Numbered from the stretch's first letter, positions 7,626-15,423 are shown. The stretch is 64,000 nucleotides of DNA from an uncultured Geobacter sp. (GCA_937886325.1 CALABV010000174.1:1-64000); one strand, 5' to 3'. Notes: generated by a model from the sequence alone, not told the origin. Made by a program: numbers and translations.

Positions 7626-9065
7626 ATGTCGAAGACACTGCGAATCGAACCGATCACCAGGATCGAGGGGCATGCGAAGGTTTCCATCTATCTGGATGAG
7701 GCCGGCGAGGTGCGCGAGGCTCGGATGCACGTGGTGGAGTTCCGGGCATTCGAGAAATTTTGCGTCGGTCGGCCGTTTTACGAGATGCCCGGCATCACCA
7801 ACCGCATCTGCGGCATCTGTCCCACCAGCCATGCGCTTGCCTCGGTCAAGGCCGGCGACGCCATCATGGGGGTGGCCATTCCGCCGGTGGCCGCCAAACT
7901 CCGCCGCATTTTCAACTGGGCCCAGTTCGTCCAGAGCCATGCCTTGAGCTTCTTCCACCTCAGCGCCCCGGACCTGCTGCTGGGGTTCGACCATGATCCG
8001 GTAACGCGCAACGTCATGGGCCTGGTAGAGAAATATCCCGACGTGGCCCGTAAGGGGGTACGCCTGCGCGGCATCGGCCAGGAAATCATCCGGATACTGG
8101 CCGACAAGAGTATCCACCAGGCCTGGGCCGTTCCGGGCGGGGTGCGGCAGCCGCTGACCGCCGAAAAACGGGACGCCATCAAGGCCATGTTGCCCGAGGC
8201 CTTCGAGACCATCGTGCTCGCCCTCGAACTTCTCAAAAAGAGCTTCGGCCAGTTCGCCGCAGACGTGAAAGTGTATGACTTCCCCTCCATGTTCGCCGGA
8301 CTGGTGACTGCCGAAGGCGGATTGGAGCACTACGACGGCCTGCTCCGCTTTTCGGCCAATGACGGTACGCCCATTGAAAGCGGGATTGCCAACGACCGCT
8401 ACCGCGACTATATCGAGGAGGCCACGGAAGACTGGAGCTACCTGAAGTTTCCTTTCTTCAGGTCCCACGGTCCCTATAACCGTGCCGAGTACACGGGCAT
8501 GTATCGTGTCGGTCCGCTCGGACGTCTCAATGTCTGTGACTTTGCGGGAACGCCGAGGGCAGACGAAGAACTGGCGGCCTTCCGCAGGCTCGGCAACGGC
8601 CGTACCGTGACCAGCAGTTTTCACTACCACTACGCGCGCCTTATCGAGATTCTCTTTGCCCTGGAGAAGATCGAACAGACTCTCGGTGACAACGACATAC
8701 TCGATGACTGGGTGCGAGCCGAGGCAGGCGTCAACCGGCTGCACGGGGTCGGGATGGTGGAGGCGCCGCGCGGCACTCTCATCCATGACTACCATGTGGA
8801 CAGGAACGGTCTCATCACGGATGTAAATCTAATTGTTTCTACCGGCCACAACAACCTGGCAATCAATCGCACTATAACAAACATCGCAAAACGGTATGTG
8901 AGGGGCGTAGATGTGAGCGAGGGAATTCTCAACCGTGTGGAGCACGGGATTCGAGTCTATGATCCATGCCTGAGCTGCTCCACTCACGCGGTCGGCGCCA
9001 TGCCTCTACAGCTTTCGATTGTGGCCGCGGACGGCCGGACAATCAGGGAGATATCCCGCAATTAG
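7626..9065 (+). CDS. hoxH: HoxH, large catalytic subunit of bidirectional [NiFe] hydrogenase
   Basis: HoxH (479 residues) holds the NiFe(CN)2CO site. The four nickel-ligand cysteines are present: Cys62 and Cys65 in RICGICPTSHA, and Cys448 and Cys451 in DPCLSCSTH. A 25-residue tail follows His454 and would be removed by a HoxW/HybD-type endopeptidase after nickel insertion; no such protease gene is in the window. The start at 7626 is chosen because GGAGGAG lies nine bases upstream; a TTG at 7608 in the same frame is less likely. It is the last gene of the hox operon, and the downstream 400 bp are AT-rich. HypA/HypB encoded at 21-22 kb could serve this enzyme and Ech. Confidence 0.95.
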   Translation: MSKTLRIEPITRIEGHAKVSIYLDEAGEVREARMHVVEFRAFEKFCVGRPFYEMPGITNRICGICPTSHALASVKAGDAIMGVAIPPVAAKLRRIFNWAQFVQSHALSFFHLSAPDLLLGFDHDPVTRNVMGLVEKYPDVARKGVRLRGIGQEIIRILADKSIHQAWAVPGGVRQPLTAEKRDAIKAMLPEAFETIVLALELLKKSFGQFAADVKVYDFPSMFAGLVTAEGGLEHYDGLLRFSANDGTPIESGIANDRYRDYIEEATEDWSYLKFPFFRSHGPYNRAEYTGMYRVGPLGRLNVCDFAGTPRADEELAAFRRLGNGRTVTSSFHYHYARLIEILFALEKIEQTLGDNDILDDWVRAEAGVNRLHGVGMVEAPRGTLIHDYHVDRNGLITDVNLIVSTGHNNLAINRTITNIAKRYVRGVDVSEGILNRVEHGIRVYDPCLSCSTHAVGAMPLQLSIVAADGRTIREISRN

Positions 9066-9464
9066 CAATTGATCCGTTCGTAGTGTTTGCGTCGCTTTGG
9101 CTCGAACCTTTTCAGGCATTCGAGGATCCGGCTTTGTAGGAATTTGATTATAATTAAAAATAATTCCATCTTAATAAAATGTCTATGCAAAAAATTTGAT
9201 AAATCTAATACAACAAAAGCATTGCCTGCTCGGTTTAAAAACTAAAATGATACATGATTATAAATGTTTATAAGCTTTCACCCTCCTCCCGTCATCTCGG
9301 TAAAGCCAGAAAAATGTTGTATTCAACAGTCTGCTGGTGTATAAAATACCGATCTTTTTTCAGTGCCTCATTAAGCCACCGACGTTCATGCAACAGGCAT
9401 TTCCGATCAATTTCATCACCTTACACAATATTTGATGACTACAAACCGTACGGGAGGAAGGTAA
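9066..9464. other. AT-rich intergenic region between hoxH and ackA
   Basis: This 399-bp gap is much more AT-rich than its neighbours. It contains the ackA promoter candidate at 9317-9345 and no credible ORF. No clear intrinsic terminator for hox is visible; a weak inverted pairing around 9085-9110 is not convincing. Confidence 0.5.
9317..9345 (+). promoter_or_regulatory. Candidate promoter of ackA
   Basis: TTGTAT (9317-9322), a 17-bp spacer and TATAAA (9340-9345) match the sigma70 pattern. The predicted start near 9352 gives a leader of about 110 nt. Confidence 0.5.
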
Positions 9465-10724
9465 ATGGATATTCTGGCCATTAACTGTGGCAGTTCGTCT
9501 GTCAAGTACCAGCTTTTTGACTGGAAAAACAAAGAGGTTATCGCGAAAGGGGTTGTCGAGAGGGTTGTCGTGGGCGGCTCCTTCATACAGCACGAGGTGC
9601 CGGGGCGTCAGAAGTACAAAAAGGAATCGGAATGCCCGAACCACAACGTTGCCATGGACCTGATTATCAAGACCCTGACGGACCCCGAGCACGGAGTTCT
9701 TCCCGATATCAGTCAGATATCCGCGGTCGGTCACCGTGTCGTGCACGGAGGAGAGCAGTTCACCCAGTCCGTGCTGATCGATGAAGACGTGCTCGATGCC
9801 GTCAAGGCGGTACAGCACCTTGCCCCCCTCCACAATCCTCCCAACATCGCAGGTATCGAAGCAATGATGGCTGTACTGCCAAATGTCCCCAACGTGGCCA
9901 TTTTCGATACGGCGTTTCATCAGACAATGCCTGACTATGCCTTTATCTATCCGCTGCCCTATGACTGGTATGTGCGCTACGGCGTCCGTCGCTACGGTTT
10001 CCACGGCACATCCCACCTGTATGTCTCGAAACGGGCCGCGGTCATGCTGGGAAAGAAACCGAAGGACATGAACATAATAACCATGCACATCGGTAACGGC
10101 GTATCCCATTGCGCCATCAGAAACGGTGTCTCCGTTGATACCAGCATGGGCCTCACTCCCCTCGAGGGAGCGGTTATGGGAACCCGCTGCGGCGACATCG
10201 ATCCCGCGATTCCCGGATTCATGATGCAGATAGAAGGGCTCTCGGCTCCCGAGATAGACTCGATACTCAACAAGAAAAGCGGGATCTTCGGTATCACCGG
10301 CAAGTATACCGACCGCAGGGACGTGGTCACACATGCTGAAAAGGGTGACAAGACCTGCAAGCTTGCCATGGACATCGAAGCCTATCGGCTGAGGAAGTAT
10401 ATCGGCAGCTATATGGCGGTTCTTGGAAGGCTTGATGCGGTTGTCTTCACCGCCGGCGTCGGTGAGCGTGGCTGGCAGATCCGCGAAATGGCCTGCCACG
10501 GGCTTGAACATATGGGTATTCACTTTGACAAGGAAAGAAATCGAGAAGCGGTTAAGGGGCGAGAATGCCTTATCACGACCGACGACTCGCCAATCAAGGT
10601 CTTCGTCATTCCCACGGATGAAGAACTCGTGTTTACCGAAGACGTCGCCGCGATTCTGGAGGGGACCTATACGGACCACATGAATTTCGAGTATTCCTTC
10701 TCCAAGGCGGATTTTGTACGCTAG
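9465..10724 (+). CDS. ackA: Acetate kinase
   Basis: Acetate kinase (419 residues) interconverts acetyl-phosphate + ADP and acetate + ATP. The N-terminal signature ILAINCGSSSVKYQLFDW and the central segment MGLTPLEGAVMGTRCGDIDP are characteristic of the ASKHA-fold acetate/butyrate kinases. Length fits acetate kinase (about 400) rather than the shorter butyrate kinases (about 355). A strong GGGAGGAAGG site precedes the ATG. It faces pta across a shared terminator rather than forming the common ackA-pta operon. With pta it gives substrate-level phosphorylation from acetyl-CoA, or acetate activation in reverse. Confidence 0.96.
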   Translation: MDILAINCGSSSVKYQLFDWKNKEVIAKGVVERVVVGGSFIQHEVPGRQKYKKESECPNHNVAMDLIIKTLTDPEHGVLPDISQISAVGHRVVHGGEQFTQSVLIDEDVLDAVKAVQHLAPLHNPPNIAGIEAMMAVLPNVPNVAIFDTAFHQTMPDYAFIYPLPYDWYVRYGVRRYGFHGTSHLYVSKRAAVMLGKKPKDMNIITMHIGNGVSHCAIRNGVSVDTSMGLTPLEGAVMGTRCGDIDPAIPGFMMQIEGLSAPEIDSILNKKSGIFGITGKYTDRRDVVTHAEKGDKTCKLAMDIEAYRLRKYIGSYMAVLGRLDAVVFTAGVGERGWQIREMACHGLEHMGIHFDKERNREAVKGRECLITTDDSPIKVFVIPTDEELVFTEDVAAILEGTYTDHMNFEYSFSKADFVR

Positions 10725-10759
10725 CTGGCACAGTTTCGATTCAGCGCACTAAAAAAATA

Positions 10760-10790
10760 AAAAAGGCCGGCAATGAAAGCCGGCCTTTTT
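10760..10790. terminator. Bidirectional intrinsic terminator between ackA and pta
   Basis: AAAAAGGCCGGC (10760-10771) and GCCGGCCTTTTT (10779-10790) form a perfect 12-bp stem with a 7-nt loop. A-rich and T-rich flanks make it functional on both strands for the convergent genes. Confidence 0.92.
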
Positions 10791-10814
10791 TATTGCCTCT
10801 ATTTCGACTCCGTC

Positions 10815-11816
10815 TCAGCTCTGGGCTTGAACAGCGGTAATGGCGGCAACACTCACGATATCTTCCACGGAGCAGCCTCGGGAAAGATCGTTCACCGGCT
10901 TGGCCAGTCCCTGAATGACCGGACCGATGGCTTCGGCGCCGCCGATTCTTTCCGTGAGCTTGTAACCGATGTTGCCTGCGTCCAGGTCGGGGAATACGAT
11001 GACATTTGCCTTGCCGGCTACCGTGCTGCCGGGTGCCTTCTTGGCGCCGATGCTGGGGATCAGGGCCGCGTCTGCCTGAAGCTCGCCGTCAATCTGGAGG
11101 TTCGGGTCGATCTGCTTGGCAATTTCCAGGGCCTTTGTGACCTTTTCCACATCGGGGTGAGAAGCGCTTCCCTTGGTGGAGAAGGAGAGCATGGCCACCC
11201 TGGCGTCCACATCCAGGAAGGATTTGCAGTTGCGGGCGGTCGCAACCGCGATTTCCGCCAAAGCCTGGGAGTCGGGGTTGGGGTTCACGGCGCAGTCCGC
11301 GAAGAGAACAATACCGTCCTCACCGAATTTTGCGTCCTTGGTTATCATGATGAAGAAGGAGGATACGGTTTTTATCCCGGGGCTGGTGCCGATGGTCTGG
11401 ATGGAGGCCCTGAGAACGTTGCCGGTGGTGCTGGTGGCGCCTGCAACGCAACCGCCCGCGTCACCCATCCGAACCATCATGCCTGCATAATAGAGATAAT
11501 CCGGTGCTGTGAGCAGTTTGCGGGCGTCTTCCGGGGTAAGCCCCTTGCTTTTGCGGATTTCAACAAGTTTCTCTATGTAGGAATCGAGTTTTGCGGACGT
11601 TGCCGGATCGACAATCTCAACACCCTTTAAATCCACACCTTTGGCAGCCGCGGACTCCTTAACTTTTTCCGGGTTCCCCAGCATCACGATCTTGGCTAGG
11701 CCCTGAGCGACGATCTTCTCCGCGGCAAAGAGCATCCTTTCGTCGTAACTTTCTGGTAGAACGACGGTCTGAAGGTTGCTTTTTGCCTTTGACTTGATTT
11801 TGTCGATGAGATGCAT
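10815..11816 (-). CDS. pta: Phosphate acetyltransferase
   Basis: This 333-residue protein is a single-domain phosphotransacetylase converting acetyl-CoA + Pi to acetyl-phosphate + CoA. It lacks the N-terminal DRTGG/BioD-like domain of the long enterobacterial Pta and matches the short form in length. Family segments include VVLPESYDERML near the N-terminus, the central GMMVRMGDAGGCVAGA, and the C-terminal ANVIVFPDLDAGNIGYKL. On the minus strand AAGGAGGAAG precedes the ATG. It is transcribed towards ackA and provides that enzyme's substrate. A phosphotransbutyrylase is a remote alternative, made less likely by ackA next door. Confidence 0.94.
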   Translation of the reverse strand: MHLIDKIKSKAKSNLQTVVLPESYDERMLFAAEKIVAQGLAKIVMLGNPEKVKESAAAKGVDLKGVEIVDPATSAKLDSYIEKLVEIRKSKGLTPEDARKLLTAPDYLYYAGMMVRMGDAGGCVAGATSTTGNVLRASIQTIGTSPGIKTVSSFFIMITKDAKFGEDGIVLFADCAVNPNPDSQALAEIAVATARNCKSFLDVDARVAMLSFSTKGSASHPDVEKVTKALEIAKQIDPNLQIDGELQADAALIPSIGAKKAPGSTVAGKANVIVFPDLDAGNIGYKLTERIGGAEAIGPVIQGLAKPVNDLSRGCSVEDIVSVAAITAVQAQS

Positions 11817-11883
11817 GACTTCCTCCTTGGATGGTAGTATGTGGTCTTATGCCCTGTAGAGAGTAACATTATAAATCTTTGAA

Positions 11884-11913
11884 CATATATCATAGAGAAA
11901 GAATAGGGGTCAA
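11884..11913 (-). promoter_or_regulatory. Candidate promoter of pta
   Basis: On the minus strand TTGACC (11908-11913) is followed after 18 bp by TATATG (11884-11889). The spacing is slightly long, and a nearby TATAAT on the same strand has no matching -35, so the assignment is tentative. Confidence 0.35.
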
Positions 11914-12265
11914 TAGAAAAGCCGGATTACCCTTTACGGGGGGATTATCAAAAATAATTATGTAGTTAGCAAGTCATTCAGAAGTGTCATGCTCACTGTC
12001 CCCTCCTTTTTTGGATGTGACATTTCTTGGTTTCCCGCAGGGGCGATGATGCAAATAAAGTGACGCGAAATATTTTAGTCCTGGTATAATTATTCACTAC
12101 TACAAAAAATAATAATAAGAAAAACCGGCCGGCTTTCTTTTGCTTTTAGCGTTAAATCAGGCTATTGACGGTCAGTTGTGTCTTGAGACGAGAAAGCGTT
12201 CCTTTACTAAGAGTAAAAAAATAGAAAATACAGTATGTTAGACTGTTTTTTTGGTGAAAAATTGT

Positions 12266-12294
12266 TTGACAAGGTTCAGGGTATTGTGTATTCT
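12266..12294 (+). promoter_or_regulatory. Candidate promoter of the aldehyde dehydrogenase gene
   Basis: TTGACA (12266-12271), a 17-bp spacer and TATTCT (12289-12294) form a good sigma70 promoter. The resulting leader is about 180 nt long. Confidence 0.55.
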
Positions 12295-12426
12295 TTGGGG
12301 TGCGTTTTCCGGGGGTTGTCCGGTGCGTCTCACATATCCAAAGCAAGCTTTCCACCTCGTTATCAACTCGCGTTTTCAGTAATAATACCGGCATCGCCGT
12401 CGTCACTCAGGCTACCCATAGGTGCT

Positions 12427-12450
12427 GAATTGTTATGCGATGAACAATTC
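12427..12450 (+). promoter_or_regulatory. Inverted repeat in the aldehyde dehydrogenase leader
   Basis: GAATTGTT (12427-12434) and AACAATTC (12443-12450) form an 8-bp perfect inverted repeat with an 8-nt centre, ending 30 bp before the start codon. It could be an operator or an RNA hairpin limiting access to the ribosome-binding site. Confidence 0.4.
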
Positions 12451-12480
12451 ACCTAACACTAACTCTAATGGAGGTATGTC

Positions 12481-13836
12481 ATGGCAGACGTAGTACAGAA
12501 GATTGATGAATTGGTAGCAAAGGCACGTAAAGCAGCCGATGTCATGAAGGAGATGACACAGGAGCAGGTTGACAAAATTTGTGCGGCTATGGATGCTGCC
12601 AGTGTTGCCAACGAAGTCATGCTCGGTGAAATGGCTGTTGCCGAAACCGGAATCGGCAGGGCGGATCACAAGGCAATCAAGAATCACCTCGGCGCTCACG
12701 TTGTCTATGAATACTTCAAAGACAAGAAATCCGTCGGCGTTATCAAGGAAGAAGCCGGCGTAACGTACGTTGCCGAACCGTTCGGTGTTCTTGCCGCCGC
12801 TACTCCGACCACCAACCCGACCTCCACGGTCATGTTCAAGTCCCTTATCGCCATGAAATCCCGCAACGTCATCATCTTTGCCTGCCATCCCCGCGCACAG
12901 AAGTGCAGCGTCGAAGCAGCCAGGATCATGCGCGATGCGGCTGTATCCGCCGGCGCTCCCGCGGATTGCATCCAGTGGATCGACGAGCCCTCCATCGAGG
13001 CGACCAACCTGCTGTTCAAGCACCCGGGCGTAAACCTGATCCTGGCCACCGGCGGCAACGCCATGGTCAAGTCGGCATACAGCTCCGGCCACCCGGCCAT
13101 CGGCGTGGGCGCGGGCAACACCCCGGTCTTCATCTCCAAGTCCGCCAGGTTGAGCGTTGCGGTGAACAACGTCATCGCCTCCAAGACCTTCGACAACGGC
13201 ACCATCTGCTCCTCCGACCAGTCCATGATCTTCGACGACAAGGCCACCTGCGACGCGGCCGTGAAGATGATGGTCGAAAGAGGCGCTTACCTGGTCAACA
13301 ACGAAGAGAAGAAGAAACTGGAAGCGGTCATGTTCGACAAGGAGAGGGGGGTACCTGCCGTTGCCATCGTCGGCAAGTCTCCGCAGGCGATTGCCAAGCT
13401 GGCCGGGTTCGAGGTTTCCGACGACGTGAAACTGCTCCTGGTTCCCCTGACCACCATCGGTCCGGAAGACTGGTTCAGCCATGAGAAGCTCTCCCCGGTT
13501 CTGGGCTACATCTGCTTCAACAGCACCGACGAAGCGATCGCGGCAGCCAAGAGCCAGCTCCGCTGGGGCGGCGCGGGTCACACCGCCGTTGTCCACGCTC
13601 AGGACGACGCGGTTATCAACAAATTCGCCATGGAAATTCCCGCGAACCGTCTGCTCCTCAATCAGCCCGCGGTACACGGCAGCGTCGGTCTCATTTACAA
13701 CGAACTGCCTCCTTCACTTACCCTCGGCTGCGGTACGGACGGCGGCAACTACCTTGGCAACAATATCAACTACTCCGACCTTCTCAGCATCAAGACAATC
13801 GCAAAACGTATTGTCGACTACGAAAGGGATGAATAG
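12481..13836 (+). CDS. CoA-acylating aldehyde dehydrogenase (acetaldehyde dehydrogenase type)
   Basis: This 451-residue enzyme belongs to the aldehyde dehydrogenase superfamily branch containing EutE and the N-terminal half of AdhE, which interconverts acetaldehyde + CoA + NAD+ and acetyl-CoA + NADH. The active-site Cys243 is seen in DNGTICSSDQS, preceded by the nucleotide-loop segment ATGGNAMVKSAYSSGHPAIG and followed by the terminal GCGTDGGNYLGNNINYSDLL typical of acylating enzymes. No iron alcohol dehydrogenase half is fused or adjacent. GGAGGT lies upstream of the ATG. With pta and ackA nearby it links acetaldehyde (from ethanol or another precursor) to acetate and ATP. Other short-chain acyl-CoA substrates are possible. 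Confidence 0.85.
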   Translation: MADVVQKIDELVAKARKAADVMKEMTQEQVDKICAAMDAASVANEVMLGEMAVAETGIGRADHKAIKNHLGAHVVYEYFKDKKSVGVIKEEAGVTYVAEPFGVLAAATPTTNPTSTVMFKSLIAMKSRNVIIFACHPRAQKCSVEAARIMRDAAVSAGAPADCIQWIDEPSIEATNLLFKHPGVNLILATGGNAMVKSAYSSGHPAIGVGAGNTPVFISKSARLSVAVNNVIASKTFDNGTICSSDQSMIFDDKATCDAAVKMMVERGAYLVNNEEKKKLEAVMFDKERGVPAVAIVGKSPQAIAKLAGFEVSDDVKLLLVPLTTIGPEDWFSHEKLSPVLGYICFNSTDEAIAAAKSQLRWGGAGHTAVVHAQDDAVINKFAMEIPANRLLLNQPAVHGSVGLIYNELPPSLTLGCGTDGGNYLGNNINYSDLLSIKTIAKRIVDYERDE

Positions 13837-13917
13837 AGTCCTAGCAAATTAGAAGGACGCTGATTTTGCTATGTGAGCCGGAGCGCTGTAGATAGTTAAG
13901 CCGGCATCTCACCACAG

Positions 13918-13949
13918 GCCCCTGAGGATATTCCTCAGGGGCTTTTTTA
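13918..13949 (+). terminator. Intrinsic terminator after the aldehyde dehydrogenase gene
   Basis: GCCCCTGAGGA (13918-13928) pairs perfectly with TCCTCAGGGGC (13932-13942) around a 3-nt loop, followed by TTTTTT and a T-rich tail. Confidence 0.92.
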
Positions 13950-13960
13950 TTTTTTCCCCT

Positions 13961-13990
13961 GCTAAAATTATTTTAGCTGAATAGTTCAGC
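13961..13990. promoter_or_regulatory. Overlapping palindromes upstream of the folE2-like gene, putative operator
   Basis: GCTAAAATTATTTTAGC (13961-13977) is a perfect 8-1-8 palindrome, and it overlaps a second palindrome, GCTGAATAGTTCAGC (13976-13990), by two bases. They end 36 bp before the -35 box of the next promoter. Neither has terminator features. They look like tandem binding sites for a dimeric regulator; the regulator is unknown. Confidence 0.5.
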
Positions 13991-14026
13991 AAAATTGAAA
14001 TATGTTTTATTTCTGGTAAAATAATC

Positions 14027-14055
14027 TTGACATTTGCGGCTGGATTCAGTTTAAA
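14027..14055 (+). promoter_or_regulatory. Candidate promoter of the folE2-like transcript
   Basis: TTGACA (14027-14032), a 17-bp spacer and TTTAAA (14050-14055). The -35 is preceded by TAAAATA-NN-C, an arrangement also present in front of the ech promoter. Confidence 0.5.
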
Positions 14056-14147
14056 TAAAACAAGATTAGTTTTGATGAAATATTTACGGGTGCTGACATA
14101 CCCGATTCATTCGTCTTCGCTTAAGGTCTGGCTTCATTGGAGGGGTG

Positions 14148-14204
14148 ATGAAGTTGGGCCTTATTGGGGTAGGACAACGAGTTTTCCAAAGGAGGCAGAC
14201 ATGA
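14148..14204 (+). CDS. 18-codon leader ORF overlapping the folE2-like start
   Basis: A short ORF (MKLGLIGVGQRVFQRRQT) starts at 14148 behind a strong GGAGGGG site and ends at TGA 14202-14204, which overlaps the ATG of the folE2-like gene (14201) as ATGA. It sits in a different frame from the downstream gene. The arrangement predicts translational coupling; the downstream gene also has its own AAGGAGG inside the ORF. No known peptide family was recognised. It could be a chance ORF, but the site strength and exact overlap argue for translation. Confidence 0.4.
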   Translation: MKLGLIGVGQRVFQRRQT

Positions 14205-14974
14205 AAGACGAAAAAAGATTCATGCAGGATGTGGGAATGACCGACTTGCCATTTCCCATGAGGGTCTTATCGAGAGACCATAAAGAAGGTCAGTTCACCA
14301 TTGCCAAGATCTCAATTGCTGCTCGCATCATGCATGAGTTTGAGGCGCGCTGGATTGACAAGTTTATTCAGATTATTCATCAGCACAGGGATCATATCGG
14401 AACGGAAACCTTGAAGTCCAATATCCTGGATTATATGAAGGAACTGAATGCCACCAAGGTCAAGGTTGATTTCAATTATCCGTTCTTCGTGGAAAAAACG
14501 ACACCTGTTTCCAAAGAGAAATGTCTGGTACGGTATCAATGTACCTATTCAGCAAGTGTTGCCAAGAGTGACCTGAAGCCGAAGGTTTCCTTGAAAATCT
14601 CGGCGCCCTGTATCACTACCTATCCCGCCTCTTCTCCCGACAAGCCCGGAGGTCTCTTTGGGCAGATGAGCACGGTCGATCTTGAAGTCCAATCACAGAA
14701 AGATATGTATCCGGAAGACCTGATTGAAATTGTGGACAATCACGCCCTGGTTCCGATCTATTCATTCCTTACGGAAGAGGATCAGGAATTCGTGATCAAG
14801 AAGGTACACAGCGAGCAGAAGACAAGCGTGGTGATGGTTGACGAGATTAAGGAAGACCTGGCCAATCTCCGGGATATCGAAGGGTACTCCGTCAGTTGCT
14901 CGAACTTCGGAATGCTCCATTCGTACAGCACGTTTATCGGAACCGCGAAAAGTATGTGGATTCCCTTAAGCTAA
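14201..14974 (+). CDS. Diverged GTP cyclohydrolase FolE2/MptA-family protein
   Basis: This 257-residue protein resembles FolE2 (GTP cyclohydrolase IB, COG1469), which makes dihydroneopterin triphosphate for folate or related pterins in a tunnelling fold. Length and order of segments fit, and a cysteine at 137 (KISAPCITTYP) sits where FolE2 has its catalytic LCPCSKEIS segment. However, the following HNQRS signature of canonical FolE2 corresponds here to FGQMS (154-158), and the N-terminal HMSRF segment corresponds to WIDKF, so metal-binding and catalytic residues seem altered. These comparisons are from memory of the family. Start: AAGGAGG precedes ATG 14201; the frame is open further upstream from a TTG at 14027, but that lies in the promoter. 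It stands alone between a terminator and the ech operon. Confidence 0.65.
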   Translation: MKDEKRFMQDVGMTDLPFPMRVLSRDHKEGQFTIAKISIAARIMHEFEARWIDKFIQIIHQHRDHIGTETLKSNILDYMKELNATKVKVDFNYPFFVEKTTPVSKEKCLVRYQCTYSASVAKSDLKPKVSLKISAPCITTYPASSPDKPGGLFGQMSTVDLEVQSQKDMYPEDLIEIVDNHALVPIYSFLTEEDQEFVIKKVHSEQKTSVVMVDEIKEDLANLRDIEGYSVSCSNFGMLHSYSTFIGTAKSMWIPLS

Positions 14975-15130
14975 CGCTGTTCGAAGCTTCCGGCAGCCAC
15001 TGTTTTTCGGAAGGGATGCGTTGTTGCTGAGTGAGGCCAAGAACGCTTAATTCGTAATAAAGCAAAGAAGGGATGATTAGCCGCTCGGTGACCCATCTCC
15101 CGCTTCTTTCCGCAGCATTTCCGTTCACAG

Positions 15131-15181
15131 AAACGGCCGGCGTCACAGAGATATTCTGATAGCGTTGGCCGTTTTTGTTTT
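15131..15181 (+). terminator. Probable terminator downstream of the folE2-like gene
   Basis: AAACGGCC (15131-15138) pairs with GGCCGTTT (15167-15174), enclosing a small inner hairpin (CAGA/TCTG), and is followed by the T-rich tract TTTTTGTTTTT. It lies about 155 bp after the folE2-like stop. Confidence 0.6.
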
Positions 15182-15352
15182 TGTCGCAAATGATTTCCGG
15201 ACTGATGAGACCGACGGATCGGGAGACGGGTGTGGCAGAAATCTCATCGAACTAAAACACTGTTTTTCGAATAGATCGAGGTATCCGCTGCTCTTGCTCA
15301 ACCAATTCGGTCGTGCGCGTAATTTCTCACTTTACCTGGGGGGTGTTTGTTT

Positions 15353-15368
15353 TATTTTAAATAAAATA
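15353..15368. promoter_or_regulatory. AT palindrome upstream of the ech promoter
   Basis: TATTTTA (15353-15359) and TAAAATA (15362-15368) form a perfect inverted repeat with a 2-bp centre, 55 bp upstream of the -35 box. A second palindrome, TTTAGCTAAA, occurs at 15408-15417 directly before the -35. Both resemble the GCTAAAAT half-sites at 13961-13977. Confidence 0.4.
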
Positions 15369-15423
15369 TTGAGCCTTTCAGATCTATCTTTGGTAAATAA
15401 ATTTGAATTTAGCTAAAATATTC

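Larger units (their letters stand above)
11817..12480. other. Divergent intergenic region between pta and the aldehyde dehydrogenase gene
   Basis: This 664-bp AT-rich gap separates two divergent genes. It holds a candidate pta promoter (11884-11913), a good promoter for the dehydrogenase (12266-12294), a second possible TATAAT box at 12085-12090 with a poor -35, and a leader hairpin (12427-12450). ORFs of up to 84 codons on either strand have no ribosome-binding site and unusual composition, and were not called. Confidence 0.55.

Noticed and set aside
9434..9463. Nine-codon ORF ending directly before the ackA ATG
   Set aside because: Unlike the folE2 and ech leader ORFs it has no ribosome-binding site, so it is probably chance.
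9066..9464. Cyclic-dinucleotide (GEMM) riboswitch in the AT-rich leaders upstream of ackA, ech or the aldehyde dehydrogenase
   Set aside because: Read by eye, none of the gaps shows the conserved GEMM core and tetraloop receptor; a covariance model search would be needed to be certain.
12152..12456. ORFs of 73-84 codons on both strands in the pta-aldehyde dehydrogenase gap
   Set aside because: No ribosome-binding sites, AT-rich atypical composition and overlap with a good promoter.
15201..15245. CTGATGAG followed by GAAA, reminiscent of a hammerhead ribozyme core
   Set aside because: The bases between do not form the required helix II and the flanks do not pair as helices I and III.
15165..15416. 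83-codon ORF between the folE2-like gene and ech
   Set aside because: It begins inside a terminator, has no ribosome-binding site and covers the AT palindrome region upstream of the ech promoter.
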